DNA of 64,000 nt from Methylocystis sp. IM3 (lineage in GTDB: Bacteria; Pseudomonadota; Alphaproteobacteria; Rhizobiales; Beijerinckiaceae): assembly GCF_038070105.1 (NCBI RefSeq), contig NZ_JBBPBZ010000001.1:62001-126000 (forward strand). Reading direction: 5' to 3'. This document shows positions 1 through 8,608 of the stretch, piece by piece. The position numbers and the translations under genes were made by a program. The stretch's first letter is position 1, and the number at the start of each line of letters is the position of its first letter. The notes below the pieces were generated by a model. The model saw nothing but the letters and a program-made list of their open reading frames with translations. It was not told the origin of the DNA and did no database searches.

Positions 1-1
1 C

Positions 2-103
2 GGGGTCATCGTCTTCCCGGGATCTGGGATCGTCGAGAACCTCGCCGATAAGGCCCGCAAGATGGGGATCCCGGTGTGGCGGTTTGCGAAGGAGGGCGCA
101 TGA
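2..103 (+). CDS. DUF2493 protein, C-terminal end (partial)
   Basis: The window opens inside an open frame reading GVIVFPGSGIVENLADKA and ending ...MGIPVWRF-AKEGA at a TGA (101-103). The run 'FPG-G...A..A...GIPV' is the end of the DUF2493 (SLOG/YspA-like) Rossmann domain, common on alphaproteobacterial plasmids and thought to bind a nucleotide-type ligand. Only 33 residues are visible, so the family call rests on this short signature; the function is not established. Confidence 0.6.
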   Translation, partial: GVIVFPGSGIVENLADKARKMGIPVWRFAKEGA

Positions 104-368
104 GGCGCCGTCCCATTCCCTCGCTCGCACTGAGGGCCAGCCCCCAAAGTCGCTGGGCGAGTTTGGAGAGAAAACTTTAGCGCCGTCGCAGCGGAATTTC
201 TTTCCCGCAGTCGGGATTGTGGGATCGCTAGGAACCCCGCCAGCACAAGCCGCAGATAAATGCCCCTGAATTTCCGTTCCAATAGCACAGCTCGTCGGTC
301 ATGGGTTGGCCTTGCTGCGTCGTCTCAAAGAGAGCATTCAGTCCGGATTAGCCGACGGCCCCAACCCC

Positions 369-638
369 CTACTCTGCCGGTGCCGCACAGCCCCGCCTCT
401 CCTTATGACGCGCATGCGCGAACAGCGCCGCATGGGCGGTCGCCGCCTCCTCAAATCGCCACACCTGGCTTTGTCTGGTAGAGCCGATGCTCTCCCATTG
501 CTTCATGAGCGGCACGCTGCCGAAAAGATCGGACAGGATATTGATGCGATAGAAGCGGCGCATATTGCGCGCAGGGGCAATGCGGTGGAGGAGAATCGCG
601 AGCCCAGGTTGCTGCGACAAGTCATGGGTGCTCGACAT
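369..638 (-). CDS. WGR-domain protein (short, upstream of repA)
   Basis: An 89-residue protein made almost entirely of a WGR domain: LHRIAPARNMRRFYRI, then DLFG, W, IG and a basic C-terminus with KERRG. WGR domains occur in PARP-type and DNA-associated proteins; stand-alone WGR genes are frequent on Rhizobiales plasmids and their role is unknown. The frame stays open up to 740, but I chose the ATG at 636-638 because the WGR match begins right after it and the longer version would run through the parS palindrome at 662-677. A related, frameshifted copy lies at 4658-4969 beyond repC. Confidence 0.6.
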   Translation of the reverse strand: MSSTHDLSQQPGLAILLHRIAPARNMRRFYRINILSDLFGSVPLMKQWESIGSTRQSQVWRFEEAATAHAALFAHARHKERRGCAAPAE

Positions 639-661
639 GCCAATTAGATGACGCACCAATT

Positions 662-677
662 GTTGCGAGCTCGCAAC
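662..677. other. parS centromere-like site 1
   Basis: The sequence GTTGCGAGCTCGCAAC is a perfect 16-bp palindrome and fits the repABC parS pattern GTTNNCNGCNGNNAAC. It lies about 205 bp upstream of repA. An identical copy occurs at 3040-3055. RepB (ParB) is expected to bind both. Confidence 0.85.
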
Positions 678-883
678 ATTGCTGCCCTCACGGGATTTCA
701 GTCGACACAGTTCGCCGCGATCAGCGCGGCTGCGTAGCATTCATCCTTGCTGGTTTTGGCCGGCGTTGATGCCGTTAACGTCTCGTTAACCCTTTTTTTC
801 TTGCCCTCGCCGCAAGAATCGCGAACTCTGACGGTATCACCTCGCATATGACGCTAAATCCGTCACAGAGGAATGTTGGCCGC

Positions 884-2077
884 ATGGACGCTAGAGCAGA
901 TACGACGACAAAGATCGACCACTTCACAGAAGTTCTGTCCAGAGAACTGCTGTCTCTGCGAACGCGCCTCTATCCGCCGTCTTCCCAGAAAACTTTCGGA
1001 CGCACCTTCACCACGAACGACCTTGTGCGCCTGCTCAAGGTTCCCGAGTCTACGCTTCGGTCCATGACGCTTGAGGGGAAAGGCCCGCAGCCTGCGCGCC
1101 TTGAGAATAACCGCCGCGTCTATACGCTCGAACAGGTTTCTGAGCTGCGATCCTATCTGGCCGAAGTGAGGCCAGAGGAAGCGTTGACCCTGAAGCCGTG
1201 GAGACGAGGCAAGGAACAGCTTCAGATCGTCACTTGTACAAACTTCAAAGGAGGATCGTCCAAGACGACATCGAGCGTGCATCTCGCGCATTATCTGGCC
1301 ATTCAGGGCTATCGCGTTCTGTGCATCGACCTTGATCCGCAAGCCTCCCTGACCAGCCTGTTTGGACTTCAGCCGGAATTTGACGTAGGTCCGGACGAAA
1401 CCGCGTACGCGGCAATCCGGTACAACGACCATAAGCCTTTCAAGGCAGTCATTCGGAAGACTTATATCCCTGGTGTCGCGATCGTCCCCGGCAATCTCGA
1501 ACTGATGGAGTTCGAGCACGATACTGCACGCGCACTCGCATCGCGGGAGCGAGACGACCTCGGTCTTTTCTTCATGAGGCTGAAAAAGTCAATCGATCAG
1601 GTGGCCCAAGACTTCGATGTGGCGATCCTCGACACGCCACCTAATCTTGGCTTTGGCACTCTCGCCGGCCTTTTTGCGGCGACGATCCTTATCATCACCG
1701 TCCATCCAGCAATGCTCGATGTGGCGAGCATGAATCAATATCTGATCATGCTCCGTGATCTCGCAGGGGAATTGGCCCGAAACGGAGCGAGGCTGGAACA
1801 GGATTGGATCCGTTTCCTGATCACGAGACACACCCCGAACGACGGGCCACAGGCACATATTGTCGGCCTGCTGCGTCACCTCTTCGACGAACATGTTTTC
1901 GTGTCGACCGCGGTCGAGAGCACCTCGGTCGCCGCCGCCGGGCTCGCTAAAAAGTCGCTCTACGAGCTTGAAGCCGGCGAGGTGCCGCGGGAATCGCTGA
2001 AAAGGGCGTTAGAAAGCATGGACAGCGTGAACGCGGAAATACTGGCGCTCATACATAAGTCATGGGGGCGGTCATGA
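884..2077 (+). CDS. repA: RepA, plasmid partition ATPase (ParA family)
   Basis: A 397-residue ParA-type ATPase that should drive plasmid segregation with RepB and repress its own operon. An N-terminal helix-turn-helix region (about residues 43-95, TFTTNDLVRLLKVPESTLR) is followed by the deviant Walker A motif KGGSSKTT (122-129) and the DLDPQ motif (149-153). The length is typical of repABC RepA. I preferred the ATG at 884 over the in-frame ATG at 848 because AGAGGA stands about 10 bases before it. The stop overlaps the repB start as ATGA, indicating translational coupling. An oddity: the second Walker glycine of the usual KGGSGKTT is serine, which is tolerated in the family. Confidence 0.95.
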   Translation: MDARADTTTKIDHFTEVLSRELLSLRTRLYPPSSQKTFGRTFTTNDLVRLLKVPESTLRSMTLEGKGPQPARLENNRRVYTLEQVSELRSYLAEVRPEEALTLKPWRRGKEQLQIVTCTNFKGGSSKTTSSVHLAHYLAIQGYRVLCIDLDPQASLTSLFGLQPEFDVGPDETAYAAIRYNDHKPFKAVIRKTYIPGVAIVPGNLELMEFEHDTARALASRERDDLGLFFMRLKKSIDQVAQDFDVAILDTPPNLGFGTLAGLFAATILIITVHPAMLDVASMNQYLIMLRDLAGELARNGARLEQDWIRFLITRHTPNDGPQAHIVGLLRHLFDEHVFVSTAVESTSVAAAGLAKKSLYELEAGEVPRESLKRALESMDSVNAEILALIHKSWGRS

Positions 2078-3060
2078 GGAAACCCTCGATCCTGAGTAAG
2101 CTTGGCGCCGCCGCACCTTTCGCCGCGTCGTCGGAGCTTCCCGTCGCAACGCAGCAGCCACGCCCGCGTGTCTCGTCAACCGCGATCGCGGGGCTAAGCC
2201 GTAGCCTTGACGACCTCGCAGCGGATTCCGTCGCGACACTTGACGCAGGGATCATCGATCCGTCCCCCTTTGGCGACCGTTTGGAACAAGACGAGGAGGC
2301 ACTCAACCTGCTCGTCGCCTCGATCGAATCCGAAGGCCAACGGCTCCCTGTCCTTGTCAGGCCACACCCAGAAAAGGAGGGTAGATACCAGCTCGCCTAC
2401 GGGCATCGCCGGCTCCAGGCTCTTCGGTCGCTGAATCGAAAGGTTCGGGCCTTCGTCCGGCCTCTGTCTGACGCCGAGCTCATTCTTGAACAGGGGGCCG
2501 AGAACGGTGGGCGGGAGGCGCTGACATGGATCGAGCGGGCGCTCTTCGCGAAGGAAATGGAGGCGCAGGGGCTCTCGCCCAAGACGATCTGGACGACTCT
2601 TGGCGTGGACAGATCTGGGCTCTCCAGAATGAGGTCTGTGGTCGACGCTATCCCTGCCCATCTTATCCGCGCCATCGGGCGAGCCCCCGGCATCGGGCAG
2701 CCGCGATGGCAGGATTTGGCGGATGCCTTTGCAAGAGACGAAGCTAGAAACCGGGTCGCCCTTGTCGTTGAAGGCAATGAATTCGCATCTCTTGCCTCGG
2801 ACCAGAAATTCATCACAATCCTCCGGGCGGTTGAAGAGCAGGCCAGGCGCGCGCCGCGCTTGGATCGCAAGGAGATTATGAGCGCGACGGGCAAGCAGAT
2901 CGCTTACGTTTCCGCGACGGCCAAAGGGCAGACCTTTGCGATCTCTAAAAGTGAAGCCCAATTCTCGGCATGGCTGGCGGAGAATCTACCGGACTTGTAC
3001 CGACAGTTTCAGGACCGGAACGCTTCGGAGGCGCCCGATGTTGCGAGCTCGCAACATTAG
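2074..3060 (+). CDS. repB: RepB, plasmid partition protein (ParB family)
   Basis: A 328-residue ParB-type centromere-binding protein. Visible parts are the ParB N-terminal motif GQRLPVLVRPHP (about 89-100), the YGHRRLQAL box (109-117) and a helix-turn-helix around LSPKTIWTTLGVDRSGLSR. The start at 2074 overlaps the repA stop (ATGA); an in-frame ATG at 2062 is possible. The last codons of the gene contain the second parS palindrome (3040-3055), so the RepB-binding site sits inside its own coding sequence. With repA and repC it forms the standard repABC operon. Confidence 0.95.
   Translation: MRKPSILSKLGAAAPFAASSELPVATQQPRPRVSSTAIAGLSRSLDDLAADSVATLDAGIIDPSPFGDRLEQDEEALNLLVASIESEGQRLPVLVRPHPEKEGRYQLAYGHRRLQALRSLNRKVRAFVRPLSDAELILEQGAENGGREALTWIERALFAKEMEAQGLSPKTIWTTLGVDRSGLSRMRSVVDAIPAHLIRAIGRAPGIGQPRWQDLADAFARDEARNRVALVVEGNEFASLASDQKFITILRAVEEQARRAPRLDRKEIMSATGKQIAYVSATAKGQTFAISKSEAQFSAWLAENLPDLYRQFQDRNASEAPDVASSQH
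3040..3055. other. parS centromere-like site 2 (inside the repB 3' end)
   Basis: A second copy of GTTGCGAGCTCGCAAC, identical to the site at 662-677, encodes the residues VASSQ near the RepB C-terminus and ends 5 bases before the stop codon region. parS sites in repABC plasmids are commonly found between or at the edges of the rep genes. Confidence 0.85.
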
Positions 3061-3130
3061 GGCCCGACGGCGGGCGAGCCGGCTGGAAGAGTAAATCGCG
3101 TATCCAATCAATTAATCGGAGATATCGAGC

Positions 3131-3240
3131 AAAAGAAAAAGGCCCCCGAAAACGTCACCGTCCCGGAAGCCCTTCTCAAAGTTTGCACCTAAGAGAATCC
3201 CACTTCCGCGAATCGCTGTCAAGAGTCGGCGCCGTTTCGG
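3131..3240 (-). ncRNA. Predicted repB-repC intergenic antisense RNA (incompatibility ctRNA)
   Basis: repABC plasmids carry a small antisense RNA between repB and repC that limits RepC synthesis and determines incompatibility. Here the 217-bp gap has its hallmark. Read on the minus strand, a GC-rich segment (complement of 3141-3171, ending GGGGGCC) is followed directly by a T-rich run (complement of 3131-3140), as in an intrinsic terminator. The 3' end is therefore near 3131; the 5' end and promoter are estimated, not seen. No other gene fits here. Confidence 0.65.
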
Positions 3241-3277
3241 CGAGCGGATTTCTTTTGCCTGAGCGAGGCAAAAGGTC

Positions 3278-4609
3278 ATGCAAAGACAAGCAACGACGCC
3301 CTTTGGGCGGCGATCGCTGTCGCTCGCCATGGTGGCGAGCCAGGCGGCGACGAAAGAATTCACGTCACGCCCCGATGCGTCAGAAACCGTCGTCCATAAA
3401 TGGCGGCTATTTCGGGCGCTGACGGAGGCGAAAGCGCCGCTTGGCGTCACCGACCGGGCGCTATCGGTTTTGCATGCGCTGCTGAGCTTCCATCAGGAGA
3501 CGGCGCTGACGCTTCCTGAGAAGAACGCCAATCCTTCGGATAGTGAGGCGGCCCCCGAGCTCATCGTTTTTCCGTCGAACAAGGAGCTATCGATCCGCGC
3601 TCACGGGATGGCGCCGGCGACGTTGCGCCGGCATATCGCCATGCTGGTCGAGGCCGGGCTGATTATTCGGCGCGACTCGCCCAATGGCAAACGTTTCGCG
3701 CGGCGAGGGCAGGGGGGCGAGATCGCGGACGCCTTTGGCTTCGATCTCACCCCGCTCGTCGCTCGCGCCGCTGAAATCGAGAATCTCGCCGAGGAGATCC
3801 GCGCTGAAAACCGCGCCATGGCGCTGCTGCGCGAAAAGATCACTCTGGCGCGGCGGGACATCGCCAAGATGATCGAGACGGCGATAGAAGAGGGCGTTCC
3901 GGGCGATTGGCAGGCCCGCCACGGCGACTACCAGGGGCTCGCCAGTCGCCGGGCGCGCAAGATGACGAGGACAGACCTGGAGGCCTTGGCGACGGAACTT
4001 GGCGCTCTCGCCGGCGAGATCAATACTTCGCTGGAAAATCACGTAAAACGGCAGAATATGACCGCCAATGAGTCTCAGACTGAGCGGCATATACAGAATC
4101 AAACCACAAACATTTCTGATCTTGAACCTAGCCTTCGAGAAGGCCGGGGCGCAGCTTCCGGAGTGAACAACGGAGGTTCGGGGGCTCCATCAGCGCCAGA
4201 GCCTGAAATCAGTGCAACCGAACCCTCCAGATTGGACGTCAAACCGCAACCGCCGCGAAGCTATCCACTCGGAATGGTCCTCGACGCCTGCCCCGATATC
4301 CTGGACTTTGCGCTAAGCGGGATTTCTTCCTGGCGGGATCTCATCGCGACGGCGGGGACAGTGCGATCGGCTTTGGGCGTTTCGCCCGACGCCTGGTCGC
4401 AGGCGCTCGACGTCTTGGGCGAGCACGACGCCGCGGTGGTCATCGCCGCAATTCTCCAGCGTGGCGAGGAAATCAAATCCGCGGGCGGCTATCTGCGCGT
4501 TCTGACCGCGAAAGCGAGGGCAGGGGAGTTTTCACTGGGGCCTGTGCTGATGGCGCTGCTGCGCGGGAAGGCCGCAAAAGCAGCGCGCGAGCGAAAACGA
4601 GCGGGATGA
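3278..4609 (+). CDS. repC: RepC, plasmid replication initiator
   Basis: A 443-residue RepC, the initiator that acts at an origin inside its own gene. The N-terminal half contains the winged-helix DNA-binding region (FPSNKELSIRAHGMAPATLRRH, then LVEAGLI..RDSPNGKR), the most conserved part of RepC. The C-terminal half holds the second conserved block (YPLGMVLDACPDI to LRVLTAKARAGEFSLGPVL). The start at 3278 follows GAGCGAGGCAAAAGGTC. Expression should be controlled by the antisense RNA upstream. Length and order agree with intact repABC replicons. Confidence 0.95.
   Translation: MQRQATTPFGRRSLSLAMVASQAATKEFTSRPDASETVVHKWRLFRALTEAKAPLGVTDRALSVLHALLSFHQETALTLPEKNANPSDSEAAPELIVFPSNKELSIRAHGMAPATLRRHIAMLVEAGLIIRRDSPNGKRFARRGQGGEIADAFGFDLTPLVARAAEIENLAEEIRAENRAMALLREKITLARRDIAKMIETAIEEGVPGDWQARHGDYQGLASRRARKMTRTDLEALATELGALAGEINTSLENHVKRQNMTANESQTERHIQNQTTNISDLEPSLREGRGAASGVNNGGSGAPSAPEPEISATEPSRLDVKPQPPRSYPLGMVLDACPDILDFALSGISSWRDLIATAGTVRSALGVSPDAWSQALDVLGEHDAAVVIAAILQRGEEIKSAGGYLRVLTAKARAGEFSLGPVLMALLRGKAAKAARERKRAG
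4020..4140. other. Likely replication origin: AT-rich tract within repC
   Basis: Within the GC-rich repC gene, about 120 bp coding for the linker NHVKRQNMTANESQ...TTNISD is markedly richer in A and T. In repABC plasmids the origin lies in such an AT-rich stretch inside repC. The placement is by analogy; I see no clear iterons. Confidence 0.5.
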
Positions 4610-4657
4610 TACTTGTCCCGCAAAGTTTGAAGCCGTGATCGATCGGGGCGCACGCCG

Positions 4658-4969
4658 TCACCGGGCGACATAGCCGCGACGCTCCTTCAAAGCGCCGCTG
4701 CCGGACCAGAGCCTCCATCGCTTGCGCCATGTCGTCGAAAACAGTGTTGCGCAGAAGGCTGGCGCGGCCGATCCGTCCCCATCCGCGACCGAACACCAGC
4801 GCCCGAATAGATCAGGCGCGATATCGAGGCGGTAGAACCGGTGCATGTTCTTGGCTGGGTCTATGCGATGCAAAAGGATGGCGTCCACGATCGCGAGTCT
4901 GATTCCCGGCAGAGCATCGGTCAAGACACTGTGCCCCGGAAAAGCAGAGGCGCCGTCACGCGCGCTCAT
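4658..4969 (-). pseudogene. Frameshifted WGR-domain gene
   Basis: The frame opens with ILLHRIDPAKNMHRFYRLDIAPDLFGR, clearly the start of a WGR domain like the one at 369-638. It then loses similarity (WCSVADGDGSAAP). The expected continuation GWGRIGRASLLRNTVFDDMAQAMEALV is in another minus frame, and the expected end KERRGYVAR returns to the first frame. Two compensating indels within about 130 bases explain this. WGR relatives thus lie on both sides of repABC; this one is probably inactive, or translates a scrambled middle. Confidence 0.65.
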
Positions 4970-5688
4970 CTGCGGGCGGCGACGCCTGATCGCCCGGCTC
5001 AGTCAGCAACCGGCTGAATGTTATATTCGCTGACGCCTGAGACCAATGTTTTTGACAGGGTGCGGTTTCACAATCCCGCCGCCTTGGTGAGATTGACCTT
5101 GAACCGATCACGTTTGCGTTGGTAGCGGCGGGTCATCTCGGGGGAGGCGTGGCCGAGGTGCCTCTGCACATGGCCTTCCTCGATCTGCGCCGAGGAAGCG
5201 AGACCGGCGCGCAGAGAATGACCGGAGAAGGCGCGCCGCCGTTCGCCCTCGGGCAGATCGCCGCGCAGGCCAGCGGTTAGCGCGGCCTTCTGGGCCAGGC
5301 GCGCGACATGTTTGTCGGAGAGCCGCTCGGCCGAGGCGCCGCCATTCTTGCGGAGAAGAGGCCGGAATACCGGACCCCGCGTGATCCTACCGAGTTTGAG
5401 CCAGGTTTCGAGCATGGCCACGGGGCAGGTGAGGGGGAGGAGCCGCGGCCGATCTCCACCTCGCGCCAGCCGGTCTTGCCGTTGAGGGTTAAAAGCAGGC
5501 CGCCGCCGTTCTGGTCGGGGCTGATGATCTCGATCCAGCCGGTTCCGTCGTCCGTCTGATCCGGGCCGCAATCGAGGCCGACGATCTCCGACCGGCGCAG
5601 CCCGCCGGCGAAGCCGATGGCGAGGATTGAGCTGCTGCCGGTTTCGTGGACACCGAGAAACGGTGTTTCATGAGGCCGGAGGTTGGTT

Positions 5689-5979
5689 ATGGCGAGACGG
5701 ATATTCAGTCGAGAGTTTAAGGTCGAGGCGGTTCGGTTAGTGAAGGAGCGCGGCGTCACGGTCGCGCAGGCCTGCCGCGATCTGGACGTGCACGAGAACG
5801 TGTTGCGGCGCTGGATTCGGGAATTGACGGTGGATCCCGCGCAGGCCTTCCCCGGCCACGGCCAGCAGAAGCCGGAGCAACAGGAACTCGAGCGACTGCG
5901 CCGTGAAGTCGCCAAACTGCGGGCGGAGCGCGACATCCTAAAAAAGGCCGCAGCCTTCTTTGCGAGGGAAGCGAAATGA
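5689..5979 (+). CDS. IS3-family transposase subunit OrfA
   Basis: A 96-residue OrfA with an HTH_8/InsE-type helix-turn-helix (ARRIFSREFKVEAVRLV, then VAQACRDLDVHENVLRRWI) followed by a leucine-zipper-like heptad region (ELERLRREVAKLRAERDILKKA) used for oligomerisation with OrfB. The start at 5689 has GGAGG 6 bases upstream; the in-frame TTG at 5683 is less likely. The stop overlaps the OrfB ATG (ATGA at 5976-5979), the arrangement from which IS3 elements make the OrfAB fusion by frameshifting. Confidence 0.9.
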   Translation: MARRIFSREFKVEAVRLVKERGVTVAQACRDLDVHENVLRRWIRELTVDPAQAFPGHGQQKPEQQELERLRREVAKLRAERDILKKAAAFFAREAK

Positions 5980-6838
5980 GATTCGCCTTCGTCGCGAAGC
6001 ACCGGAATGTCTGGCCGGTGGCGTGGCTCTGCGAAGCGCTGGACGTCTCCCGATCGGGCTTTCACGCCTGGCTGCGTCGCGGGCCGAGCCCCCGGTCGAT
6101 CGCCGACGAGGAGCTGACAAGGAAAATCCGCGTGAGCTTCGTGGGCAGCGCCCGAACCTATGGCGCCCGCCGCGTCTGGTGGGACGTCCTCGCGGAGGGT
6201 GTTTCCTGCGGCCTCCACAAAATCGAGCGGCTGATGCGGGCGAACGCTTTAAGGCGCGGCCACGTCGCCGCGGCCTTCCGAAGGACGAGGGGCAGAGATC
6301 AATGGTCGTTGCGCCGAATGTCCTTGACCGGCAATTCGCGGCGGAAGCGCCGAACCGGAAATGGATCGCGGACTTCACCTATATCTGGACAGCGGAGGGC
6401 TGGCTGTATGTCGCCGCCGTCATCGACCTCTTCTCCCGGAGGGTCGTCGGCTGGTCGATGAAGGCCGAGATGACCGCGCAGCTCGTCACCGACGCGTTGA
6501 TGATGGCGATCTGGCGCCGCGGCAAGCCTGACGCCTTGCTGCATCACTCTGACAGGGGCAGCCAATATACGAGCGAGCAATTCCAGCGCCTGATGGCCGA
6601 CAATGGCGTCGTTTGCTCGATGAGCCGGTCCGGCAATGTCTGGGACAACGCCGCGATGGAGAGCTTCTTCTCCTCGCTGAAAACCGAGCGGATCGGCAAA
6701 AAAGTCTACCGCACGCGTAACGACGCCCGGGCAGATGTCTTCGATTACGTCGAACGGTTCTACAACCCCGTCCGCAGGCATTCGACGATCGGCTACATTA
6801 GCCCGGTTGAGTTCGAGAAGAAGGTGGGGGTAACTTAA
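5976..6838 (+). pseudogene. IS3-family transposase OrfB, frameshifted
   Basis: It begins MRFAFVAKHRNVWPVAWLCEALDVSRSGFHAW, then HTH_21 (YGARRVWWDVL). The reading frame changes around 6246-6260: the expected RPRRRGLPKDEGQRSMVVAPNV continues in the +1-shifted frame through the rve integrase core, with WIADFTYIWTAEGWLYVAAVIDLFSRRVVGW, HHSDRGSQYTS and NAAMESFFSSLKTE (DDE residues). A single-base indel in ANAL/RARPRR explains it. This is not the normal OrfA-OrfB programmed site, so I call it a broken gene, though a sequencing error cannot be excluded. Confidence 0.75.
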
Positions 6839-7445
6839 CTCGGTGTCCACGAAACCGGCAGCAGCTCAGATGGCCTTGTCGCGCAACCCCCGCAGGTCGT
6901 TGTCGAGGACCGCGAGCATGGCGAGCAACTCATCAGCGAAGATCGCCTCCTTCTGGACGGGCGGGCGGCCATGGGCGCGGCGGATGCCGGCCAGCACCGT
7001 GGCGATATGCGGGTCGCCCGTGTCGAGCGGGCGCCCGAGTTGGCGATAGCGCCAGCAAATACCGGAGAGCCGGCGTTCGAGCGAGGGCACGGACAGGGGC
7101 GGCCTGCCCGGCCCGCCCTCGACGCAGGCGGCGAGATAGAGACCGACGGTCTGCGGGTCCGGGGGCAGGGGGTCGAGGCCCTGGCGGCGCAGCCAGGAGG
7201 CGAATTGCCGCCAATCGGCGTCATAGGCGCGCTGGGTGTTTTCGGAGCGGGCGTTGCGGGCGTAGTCGCGCGCCTTTTCGGAGAGCGCCGCGAGATGGGG
7301 GGTGGGCTCGGCGAGCGCCCTGCCGCCGGTCTTGTCCGTGTCCGCTTTAGCCATTCAGTCCTCGCTTACCCCGGCGCGCTCGGAGCTCAAAAATCCGACG
7401 CCTCGGCGCGCTGTGACCGCCCTCAAACGCGCTTCGCGGCCCAGT

Positions 7446-7493
7446 ATGACTGGAGGTTCCAGTCATGTCCGATAAGCGCACATTATCGGACAT
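7446..7493. other. dif-like recombination core with an adjacent inverted repeat
   Basis: Between the split recombinase and DUF1403 lies ATGTCCGATAA (7465-7475), a 7-base spacer GCGCACA, and TTATCGGACAT (7483-7493). The arms are perfect 11-bp inverted repeats with the ATAA...TTAT inner edges typical of XerC/XerD dif sites. Immediately left is a second perfect inverted repeat, ATGACTGG-AGGTT-CCAGTCAT (7446-7466). Architecture and position suggest the target of the neighbouring tyrosine recombinase, used perhaps for multimer resolution. An operator for the divergent genes is the alternative. Confidence 0.55.
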
Positions 7494-7570
7494 AAAACAG
7501 ACAAGACAAGCCCGGCGTATTCGTCCCGAAATACCGTGACAAAGCGCCGCCATTGATTCAAGATTCTTCC

Positions 7571-8608
7571 ATGCAGTCGCTTGATTCGATGCCCGCGTCC
7601 GCGCCCCTTCCCCCCGCAAAGCGGCCCCCGCGCGCGCGCCGCGTTGCGGCGGCGTCGGCGACACAGATGGTTGAAATTCAACCGCTTCCGCGCTGGACGC
7701 GGTCGCAAAACACCGATCCTGGCGCGGCAGCTTTTTCGACGGGCGCCAGCCTGGCGCTGTTCGATGCAATGCTGCGCGGCGGGCCCGACGGCGCCGAGCC
7801 CGATTTCGTCGGTTGCCTGCGCCAACGCCTCGCGCTGCGCGCCGCCGACTCCTGCGCGACATTGTCCCGGCTGCGCGAGGACGCGGCCGCCTTGCGCGAC
7901 GCCGAACATCGTTCGGGCGGCGGCGAGACAAGCCCGGCCGGCCGGCTGCACCGGGTCTTCCGCCTTTACGCATCGCTGCCGGCGCGACTCGACTCGGCGT
8001 TCTCGCGCGCGGTCGGGCCGCTCGGACTAAATGAGGCGATCGACGCCCCCGCCCTCACGGAGGTGGCGACCACGGCGCCCGATCCGCTCGCTGCGGCGGC
8101 GCGGGTCAGCGCCGCGGCGATGAAACTCTGCGATATGCACGCCCACGACGCTGAAACGCTCGCCTTCGTCGTCGCCGATCTCGCTCTGGCGAACCGTCTC
8201 GGCTGGGTGCGGCCGGTCCCTCTGCTCGCCGTCGCCATGGCGGATCCCTCGCTCAGGCGCGGGGCAGGGGCAAGGGAAAGGGCAAGCCGGCCCAGACCCT
8301 CGGACACGGACTGGCCGGCCGCGGTCGCCTTCGCCTATGGGCGCGCGGTCGTCGAGGCGCATGCGCTCGCCGTCGACCTGGCGCGACGCGCGCAAAAGCT
8401 CGTTTCCGTCACGCCGGTCTTGCGCGCGAAAGGAGCAGGGCGCGTCGTCGAGATGCTGCTGGCCGACGACGCCGTCACGCCCGCCGCCGCCGCCTCCTGC
8501 GCCGGCCTCTCGGATCGCGCCGCGCGGCGCCTCTTCGACCGCCTCGTAACGCTCGGCGCCGTGCGCGAACTGACCGGGCGCGAGACCTTCAGGATCTACG
8601 GTCTATGA
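7571..8608 (+). CDS. DUF1403 family protein
   Basis: A 345-residue alanine/arginine-rich protein of the DUF1403 family, found on alphaproteobacterial plasmids and genomic islands; the function is unknown. The C-terminal part (VLRAKGAGRVVEMLLADDAVTPAAAA...LSDRAARRLFDRLVTLGAVRELTGRETFRIYGL) looks like a winged-helix fold. The ATG at 7571 is preferred to the TTG at 7553. The stop overlaps the scpB start (ATGA), so the two are translationally coupled and probably act together. A decayed relative of this pair lies at 52945-53515. The neighbouring tyrosine recombinase is divergent. Confidence 0.8.
   Translation: MQSLDSMPASAPLPPAKRPPRARRVAAASATQMVEIQPLPRWTRSQNTDPGAAAFSTGASLALFDAMLRGGPDGAEPDFVGCLRQRLALRAADSCATLSRLREDAAALRDAEHRSGGGETSPAGRLHRVFRLYASLPARLDSAFSRAVGPLGLNEAIDAPALTEVATTAPDPLAAAARVSAAAMKLCDMHAHDAETLAFVVADLALANRLGWVRPVPLLAVAMADPSLRRGAGARERASRPRPSDTDWPAAVAFAYGRAVVEAHALAVDLARRAQKLVSVTPVLRAKGAGRVVEMLLADDAVTPAAAASCAGLSDRAARRLFDRLVTLGAVRELTGRETFRIYGL

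Larger units (their letters stand above)
5628..6868 (+). mobile_element. IS3-family insertion sequence, complete ends
   Basis: The element is 1241 bp with perfect 30-bp terminal inverted repeats: left end TGAGCTGCTGCCGGTTTCGT (5628 onward, continuing GGACACCGAG), right end its exact reverse complement finishing at 6868. The 3-bp direct repeat GAT flanks it (5625-5627 and 6869-6871). The ends begin TG and finish CA, and it carries overlapping orfA and orfB, as IS3 elements do. It interrupts the tyrosine recombinase gene. The perfect ends and target duplication indicate a recent insertion, yet orfB has a frameshift. Confidence 0.93.
5068..7354 (-). pseudogene. Tyrosine recombinase/integrase split by an IS3-family element
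   Basis: The N-terminal 161 residues are encoded at 7354-6872: a SAM-like core-binding domain with ENTQRAYDADWRQFASWL. The C-terminal catalytic part is at 5627-5068. Removing the IS (5628-6868) and one copy of the GAT duplication restores LRDKAI-LAIGFAGGLRRSEIVGLD without a gap. Catalytic residues are visible: R in GLRRSE, HSLRAG (H-x-x-R), LGHAS, and Y in MTRRYQRKR. A second lesion is a frameshift near 5440, where REVEIGRGS must change frame to reach TCPVAMLETWLKLGR. The gene is divergent from DUF1403, with a dif-like palindrome between them, so it may once have acted there. It should now be inactive. Confidence 0.85.

Noticed and set aside
84..481. Two short plus-strand frames at the left edge
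   Set aside because: No similarity or ribosome site; the second overlaps the WGR gene on the opposite strand.
863..1519. 218-codon minus-strand frame inside repA
   Set aside because: It is antisense to repA, whose ParA motifs are clear; composition and lack of similarity mark it as a shadow.
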